From Candidatus Saccharimonadota bacterium (GTDB lineage: Bacteria > Patescibacteriota > Saccharimonadia > Saccharimonadales > Saccharimonadaceae), in the NCBI GenBank assembly GCA_017515125.1, contig JAFWHP010000006.1, positions 1-27,924 on the forward strand: a DNA stretch of 27,924 nucleotides, in the 5' to 3' direction. The notes under the pieces were generated by a model that saw only the letters and a list, made by a program, of their open reading frames with translations, was not told the DNA's origin and did not search any database. Both the position numbers and the translations under genes were made by a program. Shown here piece by piece: positions 22,228 through 27,924 of the stretch (position 1 is its first letter; the number at the start of each line of letters is the position of its first letter).

Positions 22228-23973
22228 CTATTTTAACCCCTTCAGATATGTTGATAGTTTGTTTAGTTTTATCTTATCTTCTTTGTCGCGGAGACGGATA
22301 GAGACGATTCCCTCCTCAGCGTCTTTCGGCCCAACGATTAGAATTGCAGGGATTTTCATTTCGGTAGCGCGCTTGATCTTCTTGCCAAGCGAGTCGGCGG
22401 AATCATCTACGGAGTAGCGAAGCTCATTGTATTTGAGTGGCGTATCTAGAACAATAGTATCTAAGATGTCGGTTATTTTGGCAACATAGTCACTCACTTT
22501 ATCATTGATAGTCAAGATGCGAACCTGCTCTGGCGCGCACCAAAACGGGAACCAACCACCAGTATGTTCGATAAAGACTGAGAGAAAACGCTCAATTGAG
22601 CCTAGCGTTGCATGATGAATCATAACTGGGCGCTCTTTTTCGCCCTTATTATTAGTAAACTCAAGACCGAAACGCTCAGGCTGGACGAAGTCTAATTGAA
22701 TAGTCGCAAGCTGATGCTCACGACCAAGGGCATCCTCAGCCATAAAATCAATCTTCGGGCCATAAAAGGCCGCTTCGCCCTCTTGCTCAAAATAGTCAAG
22801 GCCATTATCTATTGCGGCTTCTTTGATTTGATTCTGAGCCATCTCCCAGAGTTTCTTGTCGCCTAAGTATTTGTCTTCATCAGAGCGGTAGCTAAGCCTA
22901 GCGCGAAGCTTTTGCATGCCCATGGTCTCGTAAAGCTCTTTGACGATGCCGACAAGGCGCCTAACTTCTTCTTTGATCTGGGTCTTCATGCAGAAGACGT
23001 GGCTATCATCTTGGGTTAGAGAGCGAACACGAGAAAGACCACCCAGTTCGCCAGTTTTTTCGTCACGATAATCGGTCGTAGCCTCCATATAACGAACTGG
23101 CATATCGCGATAAGTACGTGGGCGGGAGGCAAAAATCTGAGCATGATGCGGACAGTTCATGGGCTTCATGGCGAAATCTTCCCCGCTGACTTGCGAATGT
23201 ACCATAAAGAGTTCGTCGCCAAATTTAGCGTAATGCCCGGACTTCTTATAGAGGTCGGTCTTCGTAATGTGCGGAGTCCAAACTTTTTTGAAACCTTCCC
23301 TGCCGCGAAGTGACAACGAATAATTCGCCATCAGCTCACGAAGCTCGGTGCCACGCGGAGTAAAAAGAGGGAGGCCGGCGCCGACGAGGTCGGAGAAGCA
23401 GAATAGATCTAATTCTTTACCCAACTTGCGGTGGTCGCGTTTCTTGGCTTCTTCCTGCTGTTCTAAATATTTGTTCAACTCGTCATCTGTAGCAAAGGCG
23501 ACGCCATAAATACGAGTAAGCATTTCCCGTTTCTCGTCGCCACGCCAATACGCTCCGGCAATTCGCATGAGCTTAAACGGACCGACTTCGCCCAGATTAT
23601 CAACATGTGGCCCTTTACATAAATCGGTAAATAGGTCGCCCATATCATAAAAAGTGATTTTTTCGTTTTCGGGGAGTTCGTTGATTAATTCGATTTTATA
23701 ATCTTGCTGATTATCACGGGCCCAATTCAAGGCTTCCGTCTTGGTCGCCTCGCGTTTTGTCATCTTTAACCTGCGCTTGATGATGCTGCGCATTTTCTTT
23801 TCGATTTTGGCTAGATCCGCGTCGCTGATTTTTGTTTCGCCAAAGTCTATGTCGTAATAGAAGCCGTCATTAATGGCTGGACCAATGCCAAACTTTACAT
23901 CTGGATACAGCTCTTTCACTGCGGCTGCAAGGACATGGCTTAAAGTATGCCTCATCTTTTCTAAATCGTTCAT
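22228..23973 (-). CDS. thrS: Threonyl-tRNA synthetase lacking the TGS domain
   Basis: Charges tRNA-Thr. It has 581 residues and begins directly in the editing domain, so the N-terminal TGS domain (about 60 residues in E. coli) is missing. The editing site has HTLSH and DLCKGPHVDN. The class II catalytic core has the zinc-binding cysteine in MKPMNCPHH, RVRSLTQDDSHVFC and MIHHATLGSIERF. The anticodon-binding domain follows (PEQVRILTINDK to the end). The start is set by GGAG seven bases before ATG, and a TATAAT promoter 25 bp upstream leaves no room for a TGS domain. Confidence 0.96.
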   Translation of the reverse strand: MNDLEKMRHTLSHVLAAAVKELYPDVKFGIGPAINDGFYYDIDFGETKISDADLAKIEKKMRSIIKRRLKMTKREATKTEALNWARDNQQDYKIELINELPENEKITFYDMGDLFTDLCKGPHVDNLGEVGPFKLMRIAGAYWRGDEKREMLTRIYGVAFATDDELNKYLEQQEEAKKRDHRKLGKELDLFCFSDLVGAGLPLFTPRGTELRELMANYSLSLRGREGFKKVWTPHITKTDLYKKSGHYAKFGDELFMVHSQVSGEDFAMKPMNCPHHAQIFASRPRTYRDMPVRYMEATTDYRDEKTGELGGLSRVRSLTQDDSHVFCMKTQIKEEVRRLVGIVKELYETMGMQKLRARLSYRSDEDKYLGDKKLWEMAQNQIKEAAIDNGLDYFEQEGEAAFYGPKIDFMAEDALGREHQLATIQLDFVQPERFGLEFTNNKGEKERPVMIHHATLGSIERFLSVFIEHTGGWFPFWCAPEQVRILTINDKVSDYVAKITDILDTIVLDTPLKYNELRYSVDDSADSLGKKIKRATEMKIPAILIVGPKDAEEGIVSIRLRDKEDKIKLNKLSTYLKGLK

Positions 23974-23997
23974 ATTAACTCCATTTATCTGTAATCT

Positions 23998-24006
23998 ATT
24001 ATAGCA
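23998..24006 (-). promoter_or_regulatory. thrS promoter
   Basis: Minus strand TGC + TATAAT. The start near 23991 gives a leader of about 18 nt containing GGAG. No room for a T-box or other leader control. Confidence 0.65.
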
Positions 24007-24051
24007 TATTTATATTTGCGGCCACGATATAATTTGGGATTTTACAGGATT

Positions 24052-24714
24052 CTAACTCTTTCTGCCGATACCGCCACGAATACGAAGGATTTTGCAGGCT
24101 TTGCGAATCGTATCATCAAAGCTGCTATATATTTTAAGGTTGCGGCCGAAGATCTTCTTGAGTTCGGAGCGAATATCCTCCAATTGCGAGCAGCCGAGGA
24201 TGACTTCCTGAGGTGAAATGCGGTGCTCAAAGCAAAATCTCGTAAGGGTCTGGTTAATCTCCGTGGGCGACAAATCCCCATTATCTATTTTCTCAAGCCA
24301 AGAGTCTACCGTGATAGTCTCCACGCGACGTTTAAGGCGAAAAATAAAGCCATGGTATTCCATGGTTTTCGTTAAAGCTTTAGTTGTTAGGATGATTGTT
24401 CCGCGGTCAATAAATGTATCAGGAGTTTTTAGTTCTAGGCCGATGAAGCGTTGCTCGGGGAAGGTGCGGCTAAAGTATTTTAGGCTAGTGGCCGAGAGTA
24501 GTTGATTTGCGATAATGATGAGGTCGACTTTGCCGATATACGGGCGCAGGGCTTCTAAGGCATACTTCCGGCTAGTTTTAGGCTTATTTAGGTAGATATC
24601 GGCATGACGCCAATCGATAACTCTAATAATATCCACCACGTATATTTCTTCCTCGAAACGGTCAGCAAGGAATTCGCCTCCATAACCGCTATCGAAAATT
24701 ACGATTTTGAGCAT
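24052..24714 (-). CDS. Glutamate racemase-like protein missing a catalytic cysteine
   Basis: A 220-residue member of the Asp/Glu racemase fold. The N-terminus VIFDSGYGGE matches the MurI start with the conserved Asp-Ser. The usual first catalytic motif ACNTAS reads IIIANQLLS, so Ala (A69) replaces the cysteine. The second motif GCTHYP reads GCSQLED: C175 is kept and the histidine is lost. This makes true racemization of glutamate unlikely. It may be a ligand-binding or regulatory relative. AAGGAG precedes ATG. It stands alone with its own promoter. Confidence 0.75.
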   Translation of the reverse strand: MLKIVIFDSGYGGEFLADRFEEEIYVVDIIRVIDWRHADIYLNKPKTSRKYALEALRPYIGKVDLIIIANQLLSATSLKYFSRTFPEQRFIGLELKTPDTFIDRGTIILTTKALTKTMEYHGFIFRLKRRVETITVDSWLEKIDNGDLSPTEINQTLTRFCFEHRISPQEVILGCSQLEDIRSELKKIFGRNLKIYSSFDDTIRKACKILRIRGGIGRKS

Positions 24715-24777
24715 ATTGCTCTCCTTTTCAAGTTAACTAGTAACATAAAAACAACCTTTTCATGGCTGTATGATTTT

Positions 24778-24806
24778 AGTATATCATATTTTTGACTATG
24801 TGTAAA
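24778..24806 (-). promoter_or_regulatory. Promoter of the MurI-like gene
   Basis: Minus strand: TTTACA (24801-24806), 17-bp spacer, TATACT (24778-24783). The leader of about 57 nt contains a tiny ORF (MKRLFLCY) with no clear ribosome site. Confidence 0.6.
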
Positions 24807-24952
24807 TAAGTTTTTTCTTTTTCCCTATTCCGCTTTTGGTAAAGTTAATGGTTATGCTTTATTTTAAAACGATTATGCTTGCATAATACTTGCTGGCGTG
24901 TTTTGGTAATCTTACCCCTGTCTATATTCTGCCTGTCGTATTCGGTTTTGGT

Positions 24953-25000
24953 TGACATTTATGTAATTTTATTATAATAAATAGTATAGCTTCGCTATGC
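24953..25000 (+). promoter_or_regulatory. Orphan plus-strand promoter-like site and hairpin
   Basis: In the 364-bp gap between the MurI-like and AEC genes, TTGACA (24952-24957) and TATAAT (24973-24978) are 15 bp apart. They are followed by hairpin GTATAGC-TTC-GCTATGC (24984-25000). No plus-strand gene follows, so it could make an RNA antisense to the AEC 3' end. A perfect palindrome ATTATGC-TT-GCATAAT is at 24872-24887. The rest of the gap is AT-rich and featureless. Confidence 0.35.
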
Positions 25001-25078
25001 TGAAAATATTGTTGAATTGTTGCGTTTTCTGAATTTTTGCCTGGTTTTACATAGTTTTTTACACTTTCACAACTGACT

Positions 25079-26011
25079 TTAGCCTTGCCTGAGGAGAAGA
25101 AAAATCATAAGTGGCATAGTAACGACAGAGAGAATAGTTGAGATAGTGACTAGTTCGGAGGATTCGATATTGTTGCCGCCGTATTTAGTGGCAAAAAGAC
25201 CTAGTGAGGTGGCCGTCGGGAGAGCTTGGATTAGCGTACAGACTTGAATAACCTCGGTGGGAAGCTTGAGCCAACTGAGAATAAAGAAAGTAGCAACCGG
25301 ACCAAGGATGAGCTGGATGACGGCAGTGATAATGAGGCGCCATTTTTTAAAGATTGATGCGAAATCAGCTCGTGAAAGCATAAAACCGATACAGATAATG
25401 GAAAGAGGCGTAGTTGCTCCACCAACATAGCTAATGGAGTCAACGATGAAACCAGGAAGATGGATGTTTGCAAGAAATAAAACCATGCCGAGGAGAACCG
25501 CAAGGATATTGGGGTTAGTGATGATACTTTTGATCAATTTAGGGGTAATTTTGTGTTCGAACAGCCAAATGCCGTAGGAGAAGAGTGCGATATTAAAGGC
25601 AATAATGAAACCACAATAAGCGATAATGCCAGAGGGGCCAAACGTAGTAACAACGATAGGATAACCGAGGAAAGTGGCATTATTAAAAATTAGGGCGAAT
25701 TGAGATTCGTAACGCAAGCCGCCTTTGAACCACCATTTATTGAAAATCAATTTCGAAAGGATAATGAGCATAAGCATAACTATTATCCCGCCGACGAGTC
25801 CGGAAAAGAAAAGGTTGAGAGCCGATTCGTCGTACTCGCTCGGAAATGCGACAAAAAGTGAGGCAGGCATGAATACGGTAAGAAGAAGATTGGTAAGTTC
25901 TTGGTTGGTCTTAGTACTAATCATTTTCCACTTGCCAAGACAAAAACCGAGTACTAGGATAAGCGCTATGGCGCCAAGACGAGCGTAAAACTGAGATAAT
26001 TCAACCTGCAT
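25079..26011 (-). CDS. AEC (auxin efflux carrier) family transporter
   Basis: A 310-residue membrane protein with about ten hydrophobic segments in two five-helix halves. Family features include the N-terminal FCLGKWKMIS turn, NNATFLGYPIV in the first half, and GGATTPLSIICIGFMLS and IQALPTATSLGLFA in the second. Bacterial members carry organic acids such as malate or other small anions. The substrate cannot be told here. It is the only transporter in the window. It is monocistronic, with the predicted transcript starting at the ATG. Confidence 0.88.
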   Translation of the reverse strand: MQVELSQFYARLGAIALILVLGFCLGKWKMISTKTNQELTNLLLTVFMPASLFVAFPSEYDESALNLFFSGLVGGIIVMLMLIILSKLIFNKWWFKGGLRYESQFALIFNNATFLGYPIVVTTFGPSGIIAYCGFIIAFNIALFSYGIWLFEHKITPKLIKSIITNPNILAVLLGMVLFLANIHLPGFIVDSISYVGGATTPLSIICIGFMLSRADFASIFKKWRLIITAVIQLILGPVATFFILSWLKLPTEVIQVCTLIQALPTATSLGLFATKYGGNNIESSELVTISTILSVVTMPLMIFLLLRQG

Positions 26012-26017
26012 ATGCCT

Positions 26018-26026
26018 ATTTTAGCA
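26018..26026 (-). promoter_or_regulatory. Extended -10 promoter, leaderless AEC gene
   Basis: Minus strand TGC + TAAAAT, six bases (AGGCAT), then ATG at 26011. Confidence 0.6.
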
Positions 26027-26051
26027 TGATAATGTTAGAAAAGTAAGGGTA

Positions 26052-26250
26052 GAGTTCTCGCCCCTCATATCCTACTCATAGAAAATATCCAACCGGAAGA
26101 TTGGATATTTTCTATGGTGGAACGGGAGGGTAGCATTTTACACACTAAAAGCCTTGAAGACAGATTAAAATCAATTATAACGGAGATTATTGGTATTATT
26201 TGCTTGAGCCAGCATATGGTCGTTATTTAGTAAAGAGAAAATAGTAAGGT
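26052..26250 (+). repeat. Direct repeat A flanking the Fic locus
   Basis: Nearly identical to 27526-27752 over most of its length. It begins GAGTTCTCGCCCCTCAT, includes a 16-bp perfect hairpin arm pair (26077-26116), and encodes the start of the small reading frame MVEREGSILHTKSLEDRL. A 16-bp deletion relative to repeat B shifts the frame, so the reading frame is broken here. Confidence 0.85.
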
Positions 26251-26275
26251 GAGTGATATGTACTAGATATATAGT

Positions 26276-26875
26276 CTAATTATGGGCAAGAGACTTTTGG
26301 ATTACTTCCTCAAGCGGTCCATAGTTGTGACGAAAAGCTTCGTCGCTAGCGATTATCATTTCTTTCGGAGTAGTATTGCTGAAGTCCATGCTATATCCAG
26401 CACGGCGAGCCAGTTCAGTGATAAATAACCGCTGAACTCTACCATTGCCCTCACGAAATGGATGAATAGAGTTAAGATCACCAAGATAATACGCTAATCT
26501 TTCTGCTATATTATCAGAATTTACAAGATAATCTTCTACGCTTAATTCTTTCATTAAGGCTTCGGCGTTAACTTCTATCAATTCGTGCTGGCAAAATATA
26601 TTGCCCTTACTTATATCAATTATCCTAACTTCTCCAGCCCAATCGTAAATATCATTGAACAAAAATTTATGGAGTTTCTTGATGTAGTCAAAATCTAGCT
26701 TCTCAGGAAAAGGATTATTGACAAACTCCACGGCTTTTAACCCCGTAATTTCTCGTTCTGCAACGTCTAGAATCTTCTCGTCTGTAATGCCTAGCTTATT
26801 GCGTAGAACTTTACTATTTGAAAAACAATAAAAATTATCCCTTTCGTATTCGTAAGATAAGGGAGTTTCGCCCAT
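26276..26875 (-). CDS. Fic domain AMP-transferase toxin
   Basis: A 199-residue Fic protein. The active-site motif HPFREGNGRVQR (H138 to R149) is intact, with catalytic His, acidic Glu and both Arg. The flap region upstream (DISKGNIFCQ, 88-96) fits target docking. Fic toxins of this size usually transfer AMP to a target. In VbhT-type systems these are GyrB and ParE. No inhibitory helix is seen in the protein, so it is class I, inhibited by a separate antitoxin encoded just upstream. Its ATG overlaps the antitoxin stop (TAATG). It lies between two direct repeats, as expected of an acquired module. Confidence 0.92.
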   Translation of the reverse strand: MGETPLSYEYERDNFYCFSNSKVLRNKLGITDEKILDVAEREITGLKAVEFVNNPFPEKLDFDYIKKLHKFLFNDIYDWAGEVRIIDISKGNIFCQHELIEVNAEALMKELSVEDYLVNSDNIAERLAYYLGDLNSIHPFREGNGRVQRLFITELARRAGYSMDFSNTTPKEMIIASDEAFRHNYGPLEEVIQKSLAHN

Positions 26876-27039
26876 TAAGACCTCTTGTAACGGGCGATAG
26901 CACTTTTAGTGGCGGTATCAAAAGATGTTTTTCCAGAGAGACAATCCTGCATAACCTTTTTTTCACGGCTAGAAAACCTCATCCCTTCTAGGGCGAAATT
27001 TGATTCTACAGCTTTAATAATCTTATCTTCTCTGCTCAT
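26875..27039 (-). CDS. VbhA-like antitoxin of the Fic toxin
   Basis: A 54-residue protein. The order of features matches VbhA: helix, then (S)NxxLEG and a second half like EKKVMQDCLSGKTSFDTATKSAIARYKR. The inhibitory glutamate of the S/TxxxE(G/N) motif is in SNFALEG, but the residue four before Glu is Asn, with Ser one position earlier. The antitoxin glutamate blocks ATP binding in the toxin. I chose MSREDK (27039) because TATAAT ends seven bases upstream. The longer frame to 27117 would run through the promoter. Confidence 0.85.
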   Translation of the reverse strand: MSREDKIIKAVESNFALEGMRFSSREKKVMQDCLSGKTSFDTATKSAIARYKRS

Positions 27040-27046
27040 TAAGATA

Positions 27047-27055
27047 ATTATATCA
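27047..27055 (-). promoter_or_regulatory. Extended -10 promoter, leaderless Fic antitoxin
   Basis: Minus strand TGA + TATAAT, seven bases, then ATG at 27039. The string TGTGATATAATTAT is the same as in the tmRNA promoter. Confidence 0.7.
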
Positions 27056-27085
27056 CATTCGAAACACTGCTTAAATACACTCTTT

Positions 27086-27094
27086 TGATAAAAT
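27086..27094 (+). promoter_or_regulatory. Extended -10 promoter, plus strand, divergent from the Fic locus
   Basis: TGA + TAAAAT, six bases (AAGTTG), then ATG at 27101: the same layout as the leaderless genes elsewhere in the window. Confidence 0.5.
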
Positions 27095-27419
27095 AAGTTG
27101 ATGATAATCGCAAACAACTTAAAACCATTCGTGGGGCAAATGGCCCACGTAGGCAGAATGGAAGAAGAAAAGGTAGTAAGAACCTATCTACGATAGTAAA
27201 TGAGCTCCTAGATACTGATATGAACCTTGCAGAGCCAATCTTTGAATTGCCACTAGAAGAAGTGGCGGTGTGTAAAAACATTCTGTTTCCGAGCGGCTTT
27301 TGGATGGACTCAAATAAAATAATTTACACACACGATACTAGCCCACTTTACAGAGAACGGACAACAAAAATGGGGCCACTAAACCCCGAAAATTGTCCTA
27401 TGGTGGGTCGCAAGAGGCG

Positions 27420-27447
27420 TTCCATTTTTGCTGGCGCAAAAATGGAA
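27420..27447. repeat. Perfect palindrome H1
   Basis: TTCCATTTTTGC-TGGC-GCAAAAATGGAA, 12-bp stem with a 4-nt loop. Confidence 0.7.
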
Positions 27448-27466
27448 ACTTCGGGGCGTCAGCTCG

Positions 27467-27494
27467 AAAAATCCAGAATAAATTCTGGATTTTT
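27467..27494. repeat. Perfect palindrome H2, terminator-like
   Basis: AAAAATCCAGAAT-AA-ATTCTGGATTTTT, 13-bp arms. The T-run could end transcripts from either side. Confidence 0.7.
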
Positions 27495-27525
27495 ACTCGC
27501 TTCCTACCGAAGGCGAACTCCTACG

Positions 27526-27752
27526 GAGTTCTCGCCCCTCATGTCCTACTCATAGAAAATATCCAACCGGAAGATTGGATATTTTCTATGGTGGAACGGG
27601 AGGGTAGTATTTTACACACAAAGAGCCTTGAGGACAGATTAAAATCAATCATAACAGAGATAAATGAAGAGGTAGATTATTGGTATTATTTGCTTGAGCC
27701 AGCATATAGTCGCTATCTTATCTCGAGAGAATAACTAAGGTAAGGGATACAC
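27526..27752 (+). repeat. Direct repeat B flanking the Fic locus
   Basis: The full-length partner of repeat A (26052-26250). It contains perfect palindrome H3 (27551-27590, 16-bp arms, CCGGAAGA loop) and the intact small frame 27588-27734. The distance between equivalent positions of the two copies is 1474 bp. Confidence 0.85.
27588..27734 (+). CDS. Possible small protein in repeat B
   Basis: A 48-residue frame MVEREGSILHTKSLEDRL to EPAYSRYLISRE. It is acidic and aromatic-rich (DYWYYLLEP), with no known family. It starts inside the right arm of palindrome H3, has no visible Shine-Dalgarno, and is broken in repeat A. It may be the remnant C-terminus of a larger protein, because the same frame stays open back to 27393. 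Confidence 0.35.
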   Translation: MVEREGSILHTKSLEDRLKSIITEINEEVDYWYYLLEPAYSRYLISRE

Positions 27753-27809
27753 ACTAACTAAATAGACAGGCAACTTTGAGACTATGGGCTAGATTTGTGG
27801 TCCGAGCAT

Positions 27810-27856
27810 AAAAAAGAGGACTTGGCCCATCTGCATTACAGCAGCAGGTCGTCCTC
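27810..27856 (-). terminator. Terminator of a minus-strand transcript entering from beyond the window
   Basis: Minus strand GAGGAC...GTCCTC with an inner CTGC/GCAG, followed by six T residues. From 27857 to the end no gene is visible. Confidence 0.6.
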
Positions 27857-27924
27857 ATTACTCTAATTATACCTATATTACTTTCTAATGTCAAGGAGTC
27901 TTTTATCTTTCGTGACTAGCAACA

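Larger units (their letters stand above)
27101..27555 (+). pseudogene. Decayed gene with GRPKGSKN-like motif
   Basis: The promoter-proximal ATG at 27101 opens a frame of only 31 codons, ending at 27196. In the next frame, open from 27097 to 27555, the translation is more protein-like: TIRGANGPRRQNGRRKGSKN, then LSTIVNELLDTDMNLAEPIF. This contains a motif like the GRPKGSKN segment of phage- and plasmid-type DUF5681 proteins. It has no standard start before ATG 27220. The tail from about 27420 runs through perfect palindromes and is unlikely to be authentic protein. I read it as a gene broken by an early frameshift and a replaced 3' end. Confidence 0.45.

Noticed and set aside
27040..27117. Longer start for the Fic antitoxin (MFAIIINLF)
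   Set aside because: The TATAAT promoter lies within it and the extra residues are unlike VbhA-type antitoxins.
26052..27752. Composite transposon bounded by insertion sequences
   Set aside because: The repeats contain no transposase and no terminal inverted repeats at their outer ends.

Overview
The window reads as a chromosomal segment of a Candidatus Patescibacteria (CPR) bacterium, most like Saccharibacteria (TM7). This is inferred from the gene set: compact housekeeping genes, a large VirB4/TraG-like ATPase with no other secretion genes around it, threonyl-tRNA synthetase without the TGS domain, a short MiaA, a RimK plus retropepsin-like pair and many small lineage-specific proteins. 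UGA is used as a stop (comM and the M50 peptidase end in TGA), which argues against the UGA-Gly code of SR1/Gracilibacteria. There is no 16S gene, so placement rests on protein resemblance read by eye.

Layout. 1-1400: a dispersed palindromic repeat and a predicted secreted, C-terminally anchored protein. 1489-6120: gyrB-gyrA operon on the minus strand, with a second copy of the palindromic repeat inside the 5' end of gyrA. 6284-7408: NifS/IscS-like cysteine desulfurase. 7444-7585: 142-bp inverted-repeat element with a bidirectional terminator. 7615-11306: VirB4/TraG-like ATPase and two small upstream proteins. 11344-11699: structured region without an obvious gene. 11898-12258: tmRNA, followed by degenerate repeats. 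12935-15915: comM, then infC-rpmI-rplT-rpmB. 15991-16923: small acidic protein and RNase P RNA. 16950-19280: RimK-like ligase, its protease partner, and a Nudix-RNase HI fusion with a structured leader. 19445-22014: third palindromic repeat, M50 peptidase, MBL-like remnant, winged-helix/NTase protein, miaA. 22031-22211: second large inverted-repeat element. 22228-26011: thrS, a MurI-like pseudoenzyme and an AEC transporter. 26052-27752: a Fic/VbhA-type toxin-antitoxin pair between two direct repeats, beside a decayed gene full of long perfect palindromes.

How it works together. Most of the window is information processing: supercoiling, translation initiation and large-subunit assembly, ribosome rescue, tRNA maturation and modification, and aminoacylation. 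Transcription signals are unusually legible. Several genes have an extended -10 (TGn + TATAAT-like) ending 6-9 bp before the ATG, which predicts leaderless mRNAs. Others, such as gyrA, virB4, the MurI-like gene and RimK, have strong Shine-Dalgarno sites. infC appears to start at AUA.

The most unusual content is non-coding: the covarying palindromic element inside gyrA, two MITE-like inverted-repeat elements, a recurring TTGTA-N5-TACAA palindrome, an SD-sequestering leader before the Nudix-RNase HI gene, a tmRNA with aberrant D- and T-loops, and the palindrome-rich Fic locus. No single complete new defence or secretion system could be demonstrated.
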